NCBI GenBank assembly: GCA_963809925.1
Contig: CAWELH010000006.1
Coordinates: forward strand, 62,001-126,000
DNA from: DASQZK01 sp963809925
Lineage (GTDB): Bacteria > Bacteroidota > Bacteroidia > Bacteroidales > GCA-2748055
Length of the DNA stretch: 64,000 bases
Direction: 5' to 3'
A program made the position numbers and the translations under genes. Under the pieces are notes generated by a model. That model did not search any database. It saw only the letters and a program-made list of their open reading frames with translations, and was not told the origin of the DNA. Shown piece after piece: positions 35,947-45,496 of the stretch (the stretch's first letter is position 1; the number at the start of each line of letters is the position of its first letter).

Positions 35947-35980
35947 AAAACGCCCCGATATCTTTAATATCAAGGCGCTC
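35947..35980 (-). terminator. Intrinsic terminator downstream of tRNA-Gln
   Basis: On the minus strand GCGCCTTGATAT pairs with ATATCGGGGCG around TAAAG, followed by TTTTTG. Located 15 bp after the tRNA 3' end, so the tRNA is transcribed as a single unit. Confidence 0.75.
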
Positions 35981-35994
35981 ATTCAAAATCTAAG

Positions 35995-36067
35995 TTGTCC
36001 CGCCAGGGCTCGAACCTGGACTCTTCTGAACCAAAATCAGACGTGTTGCCAATTACACCACGGGACA
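35995..36067 (-). tRNA. tRNA-Gln (anticodon TTG)
   Basis: 73 nt. Acceptor stem TGTCCCG/CGGGACA with discriminator A, anticodon arm CTGA-TTTTGGT-TCAG (anticodon TTG, plus-strand 36032-36034) and T arm CCAGG-TTCGAGC-CCTGG are all intact. CCA is not encoded. It lies 0.5 kb outside the AT-rich island. Confidence 0.95.
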
Positions 36068-36274
36068 AAAAAAAAATTGTAAACCGTGAAACCGGATTTA
36101 ATTGAATATTTAATTGCGGCAAAGATAGAAAAATTTAAGAAACACAGAAGTCATTGAAAAAAAGGAACGTTGATTTTTTATGTGGTGTTCAGATGCCAGA
36201 TCTATTCCTGCTTATTCCTGACGGAATTTCTCTCACACTCTACTAATCGCTAAACCAACGAAAACTCTTCGTAT

Positions 36275-37060
36275 CTAAAAATTGAACACAATGCCGTTCT
36301 TCAGGCTCAGGTCCTCCCGCTTCAGACTTCCCGGGGGCCGTGAATCATATCTGTAAACAAAACCCGTCTCAAACGCTACATGCTTCTGAATCTTAAATTG
36401 TATACTAAGATCATTATACATCCGGAAATCGTCAAAACGGTTAATCAACGGCTGAAAATACAGGACATCAACAATTTTTACAGTTTTAACCCGGTATTGC
36501 AGCGAGAGGTAATCCGCCAGTCGGAAGTATCCTTCCGCCCGATCCGCTTTTTGATTGTCTTCGGCATTCTTAAGCTGTTCATTCTCATACATCCCCCCCA
36601 GCCCTATGGAGACGTTGAAATATGCACTGTCGTCCTTTACAAGGCTGATCCGCAAACCGGCCCCCACAAGTTCTCTCTTCTTCACCAGAAGGATATCGTT
36701 CTTCTGAAGCTGATAAAATGTGAAACTCTGAAGCCGTGATGTGAAAATGTGGTTGTACCTGAGCTGTGAAAAGATATTGCTTGTGATCACACTTCCAGAA
36801 CTGTTAAGATAATTGAAACCCCCTACCAGCTTGAAAATGTGGTTTCCGGAATGATACCCGGTAATCACTTCCAGATCCGTCTTATTCAGGTTGGAATTCC
36901 CTCTTGCACCCTCAAAGGCGAAAGTGCCCGCCAGCGTAAACGCTTGAGTCTTGTTCAGATCGTACTTTTCCGTATTGAGGATTCCCTGACCGGATGCTGT
37001 ATCAAGGAGGCATACTAACAAATAAAGGAGGAGGCTTGCGATCTTGAATAGTTTTGACAT
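36275..37060 (-). CDS. DUF481 outer-membrane beta-barrel protein
   Basis: 261 aa. The signal peptide (LLLYLLVCLLDTASGQ) is followed by alternating strands typical of DUF481 (FALAGTFAFEGARGNSNLNK-like start, then KLVGGFNYLN, FNVSIGLGGMYENEQL) ending in an F-terminal strand LKNGIVFNF. The C-terminal Phe is expected for outer-membrane insertion. No partner gene, function unknown. Confidence 0.82.
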   Translation of the reverse strand: MSKLFKIASLLLYLLVCLLDTASGQGILNTEKYDLNKTQAFTLAGTFAFEGARGNSNLNKTDLEVITGYHSGNHIFKLVGGFNYLNSSGSVITSNIFSQLRYNHIFTSRLQSFTFYQLQKNDILLVKKRELVGAGLRISLVKDDSAYFNVSIGLGGMYENEQLKNAEDNQKADRAEGYFRLADYLSLQYRVKTVKIVDVLYFQPLINRFDDFRMYNDLSIQFKIQKHVAFETGFVYRYDSRPPGSLKREDLSLKNGIVFNF

Positions 37061-37386
37061 GGAAGCTGATTGGTTTAGAAGTTCAGATAGTTAAATACTC
37101 TTCCACGCCGGATAGTTCATCCATCCGAGGTAAAAAATGTTTCACCTGATCAGTATGATTTTGCATAGATCCATAAAGGAAATGCCGTACGAAGGGAAGA
37201 AATTCAAGTCCGGTATCGATCACTTCGTAAGATTCAGAACTTACGGAACGTTATCATGTATCGCCCAAATTATAAAAGATCCGGTTTCCATGACAGCTTG
37301 CAGACAGCAAAAAAATAACCGCAATCAGCAATGCAAATTTGCATCAGCCGGTTGCGGCTACATTTCATAATTGAATTCATTGACTT

Positions 37387-37497
37387 TTATCCCCTCTTGG
37401 GAGCCTGCTTCACATCATGTCTGGCTTCAGGCGGGCTGAAGCGTTTCAGTTTTGACTGAATTTTTTCCAGGTGTTTCCTGTACTTTTTTTCATCCAT
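37387..37497 (-). CDS. Possible 36-aa small protein
   Basis: ATG at 37497 gives MDEKKYRKHLEKIQSKLKRF followed by SPPEARHDVKQAPKRG and a stop. Very basic with an amphipathic helix-like N-terminal half. It lies downstream of rubrerythrin on the same strand. Coding status is based only on composition and a clean ATG. The flanking 37061-37386 and 37498-37869 show no other gene. Confidence 0.3.
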   Translation of the reverse strand: MDEKKYRKHLEKIQSKLKRFSPPEARHDVKQAPKRG

Positions 37498-37869
37498 GTT
37501 AAAAGCTTTTTTAAGTTAATGACTATATAAAATATTTAAAAAAGAGGACTTGATATTTTACGGGAAACAGGGGATATCGGCACTGAGGCAATTCCGCCTC
37601 CCGGCACGAACAAATGTCCTTCTTCCCAGGGGAAGTTGTCGGGATACAAATCATGTCCTTTCTCTGACGAGCTTACAATCATAATTCCCGTGTAAAACTT
37701 TGAGAAATTACCATTCTCGTGACCTCTTACCCTTGTATAACAGTCCGGGACTGTCATGAGTTCAATGAAAGATGTTAAAACTTCAAAATAATCGCTTCCC
37801 CCCGTCAGCTGTGGGATTCAAGCGGGAGTGGAACATCTTCCCATTGAAAATACATGCAAAAAACTGTTC

Positions 37870-38448
37870 TCAGAAGTTCTCTTCATACACTTCAAAATAG
37901 CCTTTCGGATGCAGGCAGGCAGGACAGGTCTCAGGGGGCTCTTCACCCTCAATGATGTAACCGCATTTCAAACATTCCCATCTCACTTTGCCCTTCTTTT
38001 TAAATACCGTTCCGTTATCAATATTTTCGAGCAGTTTTCTGAAGCGATGCTCATGTGTCTTTTCAATGGTAGCGATCATTCTAAACACGGCAGCAATCTC
38101 CGTAAAGCCCTCCTGCTTCGCTGTTTCGGCAAAACCGGGATACATACCTGTCCATTCATCTTTTTCCCCTCCTGCCGCAGTTAAGAGGCTTTCACGGGTA
38201 GAGGCAAGTTCCGGTACCGAAAAGCTGGTGGTAATATTTACTTCACCACCCTCCAGGTAACGGTAAAAACGCTTGGCATGTGCACTTTCCTGCAGCGATG
38301 TTTTTGTAAAGATGTTACTGATCTGGATGTAGCCTTCTTTCCGGGCAGTTTTTGCGTAGTACTCATACCGTGCTGCCGCCTGCGTCTCTCCGGCAAAGGC
38401 CTTCATCAGATTTTTCTCGGTCTGTGTACCTTTTATGCTTTTTCCCAT
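37870..38448 (-). CDS. rbr: Rubrerythrin
   Basis: 192 aa. The N-terminal ferritin-like diiron domain has the glutamate helices (EKNLMKAFAGETQAAARYEY, SLQESAHAKRFYRYLEGGEV, FRMIATIEKTHEHRFRKLLE). The C-terminal rubredoxin domain has WECLKCGYIIEGEEPPETCP then ACLHPKGYF, giving the two CxxC iron ligands. It reduces hydrogen peroxide in anaerobes. It is 36 bp downstream of the flavin reductase-rubredoxin gene, which can supply electrons. Confidence 0.95.
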   Translation of the reverse strand: MGKSIKGTQTEKNLMKAFAGETQAAARYEYYAKTARKEGYIQISNIFTKTSLQESAHAKRFYRYLEGGEVNITTSFSVPELASTRESLLTAAGGEKDEWTGMYPGFAETAKQEGFTEIAAVFRMIATIEKTHEHRFRKLLENIDNGTVFKKKGKVRWECLKCGYIIEGEEPPETCPACLHPKGYFEVYEENF

Positions 38449-38484
38449 GCTTTCAGTTTTAAGCGTTATTTTATGTCATCTTCA

Positions 38485-39219
38485 TTAATCCTGCTCCTCA
38501 AATTCTTCTTTTGGCGTTGCACAAATCGGACAAACCCAGTCATCCGGAAGGTCCTCAAAGGCAGTGCCAGGTTCAATGCCGGCCGATGCGTCGCCTTCGG
38601 CCGGATCATAGATATAACCGCAATTCGGACAAATATATTTTTTGGATTTGATCTTTTTCTTCCGCTTTCCGAGGGTCTTCGGATCAATATACGTCGGTGC
38701 ATTCTTAGGCGCAAGCCCCTTCTTCACATCCTTGTAGTAAGCATAGGTAAGCGGTTCACCTTCTTCATCCAGAAGCTCCCCTTTTATTATGGAGGCGATA
38801 TAAACAATGTGGCTTCCTGCATCTGCCTGCTGTTGAACACGGCATTCAAACCAGGCAACCGTATCATCGAGAAGATAGGGTAAACCGGAGGAGGATGTCC
38901 CAAAACGAAATTTTTCGAATTTGTTTTTCTTTTTACCCGTGCTGAATCCAAAAGTTCCGATGATTTTGGCATCCGCCTCCTTTTTCAGGACCGATACCGT
39001 AAAAAGCTTGCTCTCATCGATGAATTCATTGGTGTAATTGTCCTTGTTACAGGCGATGGCAAACTGCGGCGGATCGGCTGTGACCTGGAATACCGAATTG
39101 GAAATAAAACCGTTGACTTCATTGCCCCTTTTTGAACATACTACAAAAAGGCCGTAACTAATTTTCAGGAGTGCTTCAGGTTGAACCATTATGTCTGATT
39201 GATTATGGATAGGATCCAT
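38485..39219 (-). CDS. Flavin reductase-rubredoxin fusion (high-molecular-weight rubredoxin)
   Basis: 244 aa (an alternative start at 39189 would remove 10 residues). The N-terminal flavin-reductase-like FMN domain (about 10-165; ISYGLFVVCSKRGNEVNGFI, FTVSVLKKEADAKIIGTFGF) is linked by a Lys-rich hinge to a C-terminal rubredoxin (about 188-244; YICPNCGYIYDP, DDWVCPICATPKEEF). This fusion transfers electrons from NAD(P)H systems to rubrerythrin or flavodiiron proteins. It precedes rubrerythrin in a two-gene operon. Confidence 0.93.
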   Translation of the reverse strand: MDPIHNQSDIMVQPEALLKISYGLFVVCSKRGNEVNGFISNSVFQVTADPPQFAIACNKDNYTNEFIDESKLFTVSVLKKEADAKIIGTFGFSTGKKKNKFEKFRFGTSSSGLPYLLDDTVAWFECRVQQQADAGSHIVYIASIIKGELLDEEGEPLTYAYYKDVKKGLAPKNAPTYIDPKTLGKRKKKIKSKKYICPNCGYIYDPAEGDASAGIEPGTAFEDLPDDWVCPICATPKEEFEEQD

Positions 39220-39275
39220 AATATAACACCTTTATACAAGAATTGTGCTTGAAATCCGTGTTCGATTTCACCGAA

Positions 39276-42200
39276 TCAGTTGATGACGATCATACCATGC
39301 CGGATCGACTTGCTTGCCGACATACTGAAGAAATACACGCCTGCCTTTCTGCCCTCTGCCTCCCAGTAAAGTTCCTTATACGTTCCTGCAGGAACTTCTG
39401 ATTCCATGCTATTCACCAGATGACCATATACGTCATAGATCTTTATCTTTACAGTAGAAGTCACATTCAGACTCATACGGAAATGAAATCCGCTTTCAGA
39501 AGGATTGGGATAGACAAAACTTTCCATGATCTCGTCTTCATAGCCACCGCCTATACCATCTGGTCCCGAACTTTTAATGGCAAAATGCACTGAATCAGAA
39601 ATGATCATGCCCTGTCCCGTCTGGGCAATCGCATACGCCGTGTATGCCCCTTCCTTCACACTCTGGAACGAAACATCATACGATCCGTCAACAGGTGCCG
39701 GGGTCAGGTCTTCAAGGACCGTCGAACTGTTGATATGGAAGGACACCTTTGAAACCTGTACGGCACATGAACTTCCCAGAGTCTTCAGTACAATATTTTC
39801 GCCCGGTTCAAAAACACTGTTCTCAACGGGTTCCACCAACGTCAGGCAGTCGGAGGTAACGATCAGTGATTTTGAATCTTTTGCCTCCAGACCTTGTGCA
39901 CCGACAGCAATCGCCCGGATGACAGCTGTGCCCTCCTCAACGGGTGTCCATTCAATGAAGTAGGGCGCCTCCGTGTCTTCACCAATCAATGTATTGTAAT
40001 AGTAGAATTGTACTTTGGAGACCTGGCCGGCAGTACCGGCATTAAGAGTAATTGCACTGCCTTTACGATAAAGGCCGTTCACCTTCAAGCCTTTCAGTAT
40101 CACCGAAGGGGCATCCGTGATATCGGAAACCTGAACAACGATTTCATCCGATTTTTTCCTGGCACCAAGGTTATCCGATGCCACTGCAAAAATGGATAGG
40201 TTACCTGCTTTGCCTGCTTTCCATTCAAATGACGTTGTACTGCCGTTGAGTGAAGCGATCAGCCTGTTATCCTGGTAAAGGTCGACCTGGTAAATCCAGC
40301 CGTCGGCATCGGAAGCGCTGATGTTGATGGTTATATCCTCACCCCTGGCATAGCTGTTAGCAGAACTGCTAATCGTTACCAAAGGTGCAGCATTAGGCGC
40401 TGTAGCACCGTTCACGGCAGTAAGGAATCCGTAGGCTGCAGCAGCAGGGGCGACGGTCTGATGTGTCGTGAATTCGTTGGTAGGAGGTGAACCATAGTTG
40501 TCGAAGTACAGTTCGTGGACAGGCCAGAGTAGGTTGCCCTGATCATCGTTATAGGCCGGATAGATCCTTCCGTCGAGCAGTGCAAAGTCGGCATCGTGAG
40601 AGTTATTGTAGTAACAGTTATCGCCGGCAAATGGATGAGGTGGACCGGGAGCAAACCAGTCGCACCGTGGTCTTGGTCCGTATGGCGGAATGCCGGGAAT
40701 ATAACCCGGTTCACTCGTGTTAAATTCGGAATCGAGATGCATGATCTGTTCCGGCCTGACATGGCCGAGCTGTGTAAGCCATACCATATTCATCTGGTTC
40801 CCCCCCAGAAAATAGTCACAGGTGGTATAACATGCATTCAGAAAGTCCCCGGCTTCCGGATTACTGTTCTTCAATGCAACAACAGATGCCACCATGGCCG
40901 GTTCTATCCAGGGCGTTGTTCCCTGTCCGTTCCATACCGGGAGTGAATAATGACCTCCCATACGCATCGAACGGTTATTGTCGATGGCGTTGGTCACTCT
41001 CACTTCTGCATCCTTAATCGTTGCGGATACCAAATCATCATATAGCGTCTGGTCAAAGCTGCCAATGTATAATGGTTGAGTTCCGTCGATGGTAACATAA
41101 GCCCATACCGCCCACTGACACTCTCCCAGGCTGGTGGATGAAGCAGTAATATTCCGGGTTGCAAGATCGCTCCTGAGCTGATCGATGTATTTCTCTTCGC
41201 CGGTCTCTTTATATAACCAGGCTGCTGCCGCCGCCCTGTTTTCCACAAAAGCGCTCTTCGATTCATCACCAGCTAACGTATTGTTTTGGGCCCAGTCGTA
41301 AGCGTCTTTGGCGGCATTAAGATAATCGCTGATGATAGTGCTGTAATCCTCGCCGGTTCTGACAGATGCAATATGCAGATTATAGGCATACTGAGAAGCA
41401 ATGCCGGCGAATGCATAAGAATCTCTTGGATCTTCTCCCTGTACGATCCAGGTGCAGCAGTCCTCCCATGAGGGGATACCACTTACACGACATTTATCAC
41501 TGAAAACAAAGTCGGGATAACTTGCTTCTGAAATACCGGCACCCTCATTGGTATTCGATATATCCGGATCAATGCGCGAGCCGAAGATCCCGCCTGTAGG
41601 ACCGACATTGTGTTTAAAATAATCAACCAGCCACACAGCTTCATCGAGAATATCCGGAATATGTGTTCCTGAATACCCGTTGTAAGCCACCTGTGATTCG
41701 GGGATGTTAAGCTCACCGTCCTTAAAATTATCGGGCGCCAGTTCATACGCTAACATCAGGCTACGTGGTATCCTGAAATGCGAAAAATACCCGTCCCAGT
41801 CGCCGGCATCATGATACCACCCGCGCATACCGGACAGATCCACAGACCAGTCAAAACTATCAAAGATATTTTTTCTCTGGTTGCTTCCACTCTCATCGGT
41901 GAGGTCCAGTGTTCTGACAGAGGTATAAACGAAGCCGGCATTGTCCATAGCCGGGTGCGCCCATCTTCCGGCAGAAGTTTCATCCTCTGCAATCAGTCCC
42001 CTTTCGAGATAAAGGCCCTTCATCACAGCATAGAAAGCCTCCTGGTAAACATCTTCAGCGATCCGGAAAGGAAATGAGCATCCTACGCCTTTCACAACAA
42101 CAATGTATTCTCCGGGATCGGAAAAAGCCGAGAAATCACATTCATAAACATTGGAAGCTACGAAGTTGCTGTGCGGACTCTCATTTGACCGGTCATTGTC

Positions 42201-42908
42201 GGGCTGATCGTATTTATGTTGAAGACCCACAGAACCGCTGAATACAGAATTCCCCGGAACACCATTGCCATCGATCTCCAACAGATCAAATGGACGGCCC
42301 GTGAGACCATCTTCGATAAGCGGACCAAGACTACCCATCCATTGTGAAATATATGCAAACTTCTTTTGTGAGGAGGGAACGTACCCTGTCTGATTGACAT
42401 GAATCGCTTCGGACCTGGAAATTTTTTCATCAAAAACAAAGGTGAAGCTCTCCATATTATCGGCCAGATCTCCGAATTTCACTGTATAGTGCTTGCCGCT
42501 GATCATCGCCTGGGGCATCTCCAGATATATGTAATGGTATGATGCATAGTCATTTTTACAGGCCGCACCTGCCCATGGCTCCAAAAGCCAGTTCTTACAG
42601 GCTTCGGAAAAATCATGCCCTTTACTTTTTCTGCCCAGACCGGCAGGATTCAGCGGGCTGCTGTAATTGCTATCATCGGAGCTTGAAATGGAATACGTCT
42701 TCAAATTATCAGCCAGTTCAGTATCCATCGCCCACAGAAATGCGACGTCGGCATCACTGCCCTGGTGATATCCGTGCTTTAGAATATATCCGTCATCAAA
42801 CTGAAGCAGGACGATCTTATTGGTCACCGGAGCCAGGCGGATCAGATCGGCGGCTTTTCCGCAGAACAGCGTCAGAACCGAGAGTAAGGATAAGACGAAT
42901 CTTTTCAT
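39276..42908 (-). CDS. Secreted GH9 endoglucanase with Ig-like modules and a T9SS sorting domain
   Basis: 1210 aa. Signal peptide (1-19); a cellulose-binding-like N-terminal segment (about 25-165); a CelD_N Ig-like domain from about 170 (IHVNQTGYVPSSQKKFAYIS); and a GH9 (alpha/alpha)6 barrel with the catalytic WYHDAGDWDGY (364-374) and a C-terminal NEFTTHQ acid-region motif near 850. Two or more bacterial Ig-like modules (about 870-1110) and a type A T9SS C-terminal domain (KIKIYDVYGHLVNSM, GVYFFSMSASKSIRHGMIVI) follow. It should be exported through the type IX system and cleave beta-1,4-glucan. It stands alone and is not part of the SusC/SusD locus. Confidence 0.93.
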   Translation of the reverse strand: MKRFVLSLLSVLTLFCGKAADLIRLAPVTNKIVLLQFDDGYILKHGYHQGSDADVAFLWAMDTELADNLKTYSISSSDDSNYSSPLNPAGLGRKSKGHDFSEACKNWLLEPWAGAACKNDYASYHYIYLEMPQAMISGKHYTVKFGDLADNMESFTFVFDEKISRSEAIHVNQTGYVPSSQKKFAYISQWMGSLGPLIEDGLTGRPFDLLEIDGNGVPGNSVFSGSVGLQHKYDQPDNDRSNESPHSNFVASNVYECDFSAFSDPGEYIVVVKGVGCSFPFRIAEDVYQEAFYAVMKGLYLERGLIAEDETSAGRWAHPAMDNAGFVYTSVRTLDLTDESGSNQRKNIFDSFDWSVDLSGMRGWYHDAGDWDGYFSHFRIPRSLMLAYELAPDNFKDGELNIPESQVAYNGYSGTHIPDILDEAVWLVDYFKHNVGPTGGIFGSRIDPDISNTNEGAGISEASYPDFVFSDKCRVSGIPSWEDCCTWIVQGEDPRDSYAFAGIASQYAYNLHIASVRTGEDYSTIISDYLNAAKDAYDWAQNNTLAGDESKSAFVENRAAAAAWLYKETGEEKYIDQLRSDLATRNITASSTSLGECQWAVWAYVTIDGTQPLYIGSFDQTLYDDLVSATIKDAEVRVTNAIDNNRSMRMGGHYSLPVWNGQGTTPWIEPAMVASVVALKNSNPEAGDFLNACYTTCDYFLGGNQMNMVWLTQLGHVRPEQIMHLDSEFNTSEPGYIPGIPPYGPRPRCDWFAPGPPHPFAGDNCYYNNSHDADFALLDGRIYPAYNDDQGNLLWPVHELYFDNYGSPPTNEFTTHQTVAPAAAAYGFLTAVNGATAPNAAPLVTISSSANSYARGEDITINISASDADGWIYQVDLYQDNRLIASLNGSTTSFEWKAGKAGNLSIFAVASDNLGARKKSDEIVVQVSDITDAPSVILKGLKVNGLYRKGSAITLNAGTAGQVSKVQFYYYNTLIGEDTEAPYFIEWTPVEEGTAVIRAIAVGAQGLEAKDSKSLIVTSDCLTLVEPVENSVFEPGENIVLKTLGSSCAVQVSKVSFHINSSTVLEDLTPAPVDGSYDVSFQSVKEGAYTAYAIAQTGQGMIISDSVHFAIKSSGPDGIGGGYEDEIMESFVYPNPSESGFHFRMSLNVTSTVKIKIYDVYGHLVNSMESEVPAGTYKELYWEAEGRKAGVYFFSMSASKSIRHGMIVIN

Positions 42909-43084
42909 ATTAGTCTATTTTCGTGTATTTCCGGATAGTAATCTGGTGTGAATAAGCAATATTCAGGTCGATCCGCAGTATGGTTCAGGTTTATTGCTAT
43001 GGAAAAATTCAGCTATATCCAGCCTTATTCCGCAATCATATCAGCGTGGAACACAACGTGAAATGTCTATCAAACCGAATCGTA

Positions 43085-44257
43085 TTAAATCTCAAGAGCT
43101 TTTTCTCCTGTTTGCACGCGATCGGGAATATTCACCAGCGGTTTTTGGTAAATCCTGAATCGTTTGTACACCTTGCCCTGCATTTTCTCCATCTCAGACC
43201 TGACCTTATGGTTCGTTTCCAGTTCAAGGTGGCTGTCGATAAACTCGAAGCCGCCCTTTCTGGCATCCTCAATCATCTGAACACCCATAATCGTATCAAG
43301 TCCGCTGTTGCGGTAATCCTGGCGAATTCCTCCCAGCAGCAGGTTAAGTTGGTGTGTCCGCTTTTGTGACCTTAGAATATGTATGAAGCCAAACGGAAAT
43401 ACCTTGCCCTTACTTTTAATGATGCCAGTACTGATATCCGGCATCCCCAGAACGAAGGCGACAACTTCACCTGCTTCATTCTCAATAACTTTCAGGAATC
43501 TGGGGTCGAGGATCATCAGGTACCTTTTGGCAAATTCATCCATCTCTTCCTCCTCCATGGCAGAAAATCCATATATATCATGGAAGGTCTCATTCACAAG
43601 ATGAAATACCGGCCTGACATATTTTTTGATCTTCTTCTTTGAAGTAAATGTCACAAGCTTAAGCTCGGGATGATTTCTCAGCGCACGTTCACTGATCCGT
43701 AAATAAAATTCGGGGATGGTTTCGGGAATCTTTATTGTATATACAACAAGGTCGACCTTTTTATCATAACCTGAGGCTTCGATAAAGCTTACAAGATAGG
43801 GGAAGTTACAATTGGAAGCAATGACAACCGGCTGTTGAAAGCCTTCGACCAGTAATCCCTGCGGATCTTTGTCGGAGAAAGCCAGCGGTCCTACAATTCT
43901 TTTCATACCATTGTCGAATACCCACTTTTCAACGGCTTTCAGCAAAGCTTCCGCAACATCAGGCTCCTCAAATGACTCCAGAAAACAAAAACGGCCGTCT
44001 TTCTCATTGTGAATCTTGTTGTACTTATGATTTATAATGCCCATAATTCTTCCTACCACCTTCCCTGATCTGAAAGCCAAATAAAGTATGGTTGAAGAAT
44101 GACCGTAGGCTTTATTCTTTTTAGGATTAAAAAATGCCCATTCATCCATGTAAACAGGCGGCACCCAGTTTTCGTGATTCTTATGGATCTTTGCGGGAAG
44201 ATAGATGAATCGTTTCAGCTCTCTTCTATTCTTTACTTCCTTAATTTCAAGGTTCAT
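43085..44257 (-). CDS. GNAT-like N-acetyltransferase superfamily protein
   Basis: 390 aa in two related halves. The N-terminal half contains an acetyl-CoA-type strand (STILYLAFRSGKVVGRIMGI), and the C-terminal half repeats it (VIENEAGEVVAFVLGMPDI) and ends in FEFIDSHLELETNHKVRSEM. Cytosolic, no neighbour in an operon. The substrate is unknown. The length and doubled fold resemble Bacteroidota proteins annotated as N-acetyltransferase-like. Confidence 0.72.
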   Translation of the reverse strand: MNLEIKEVKNRRELKRFIYLPAKIHKNHENWVPPVYMDEWAFFNPKKNKAYGHSSTILYLAFRSGKVVGRIMGIINHKYNKIHNEKDGRFCFLESFEEPDVAEALLKAVEKWVFDNGMKRIVGPLAFSDKDPQGLLVEGFQQPVVIASNCNFPYLVSFIEASGYDKKVDLVVYTIKIPETIPEFYLRISERALRNHPELKLVTFTSKKKIKKYVRPVFHLVNETFHDIYGFSAMEEEEMDEFAKRYLMILDPRFLKVIENEAGEVVAFVLGMPDISTGIIKSKGKVFPFGFIHILRSQKRTHQLNLLLGGIRQDYRNSGLDTIMGVQMIEDARKGGFEFIDSHLELETNHKVRSEMEKMQGKVYKRFRIYQKPLVNIPDRVQTGEKALEI

Positions 44258-44433
44258 CGCAACAATTTGATTAATAATTCAGCACGTTTTAAGGAATATG
44301 ACAGAACCAAAATTAAGATTAATTTAATATGAATGATATCGAAGGACCTTTTTTTTGAGGCAGAGAGGCAGTGGGAAATACGGGATTCCGTGTATAGAAA
44401 AAAGATATATTCTTATTATTCAATGATTTAAGC

Positions 44434-45345
44434 TTAAATCTTCACGGGCTTGATCCCTATTGTTTTTGTAATCATTCCGAGCAATTTATAGAGCATCGAA
44501 GAACTCATCCATAGTATGGGTGTGAACAGTACTCCCGCAAGGACATCTACCACGTAATGTGCCCTGAGGTACACCGTGGAAAACATCAGAATACAAGCCA
44601 ATGGCAGAACATAAGGCAATAACTTTCCGGCATAGCGGAAGCATCCCCACAACAGCATCAGACATATACTAACATGGGAACTGGGGAAGGCAGCGGTTTC
44701 CCCTTCGCCTGCTCCCTGAATTAGCCTTATGACCTTTCCGAATATCATGCCCTGTGGCAGTTCAACGGGGGTGTCACGAAAAAAAAACTGAGGACCGGCT
44801 ACGGGGAAAACGATAAAAATAAGATAATACAAGAGGAAGGACGAGATGATGATAAAGGCAAAACGCTCACCGTTATCCCGGTTCACGCGAAAGTAGATGT
44901 ATAGCGGAATGCCAATTGCCATGAGATAATAGGAAAAGTAACCGAAATACATCAGGTCGGCGAAAAAACGGTTTTGGAGAACGGCGGAGAATCTCAATGA
45001 AGGTTGAAACCCAAAGATCATCGACTCCAGACCGCTGATCTCAGGGTCAAAATTTCTGCTGAACAGTACGTTATTCAGATAATCCGTTTCGGCATAAAAA
45101 AATGATAGAACCAGAAACGGAAAAAAGATCCTGATCCACCTTACAAGAGCTGACCGGCAGTAAATCTCCTCAAGATAAGGGAAAAAGGCAATCAGACCCA
45201 GTATAATGATCCGGTAAATTAGGTGAGGAGCTTCGCCCGATAATCTTCCGCTAAACAGTACGATGAAAACAAAGGTCATGATCAGGTAGGCGGAAAGTGC
45301 CTTTTCTACCGGGAGAAATGGACCAAATCGTTTACCGGCTGGCAT
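44434..45345 (-). CDS. PAP2-family membrane phosphatase (inositolphosphotransferase-like)
   Basis: 303 aa with about six membrane segments. The catalytic pattern of PAP2 is visible: FPSSHVSICLMLLWG (first histidine) and YLRAHYVVDVLAG (second histidine and Asp). The N-terminal KxxxxxxRP motif is weak or missing, as in the PAP2_3/Aur1-like subfamily. Probably removes phosphate from or transfers a lipid head group at the membrane. No operon partner. Confidence 0.85.
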   Translation of the reverse strand: MPAGKRFGPFLPVEKALSAYLIMTFVFIVLFSGRLSGEAPHLIYRIIILGLIAFFPYLEEIYCRSALVRWIRIFFPFLVLSFFYAETDYLNNVLFSRNFDPEISGLESMIFGFQPSLRFSAVLQNRFFADLMYFGYFSYYLMAIGIPLYIYFRVNRDNGERFAFIIISSFLLYYLIFIVFPVAGPQFFFRDTPVELPQGMIFGKVIRLIQGAGEGETAAFPSSHVSICLMLLWGCFRYAGKLLPYVLPLACILMFSTVYLRAHYVVDVLAGVLFTPILWMSSSMLYKLLGMITKTIGIKPVKI

Positions 45346-45496
45346 AGGTCAGATATTTGTACTTAATTAAGGTGATAACGGATGAAAGAACGGACGAAGA
45401 TAATAAAATCAAAATAAATCTGTACGGCTGCCGATAAGGCAAAACCATATTTTACCTACCGGGAAGTCAGCTGTTTTATATGAGGTTCATAAACGA

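Larger units (their letters stand above)
35288..35994. other. Noncoding stretch between the cassette array and tRNA-Gln
   Basis: About 700 bp with no convincing gene. It contains the right flanking repeat (35443-35459) and the terminator of tRNA-Gln. A 107-codon plus-strand frame (35147-35470) overlaps palindrome E5 and is judged chance. Confidence 0.5.

Noticed and set aside
37536..37757. 73-codon minus-strand frame
   Set aside because: Between the small ORF and rubrerythrin; irregular composition and no start context.
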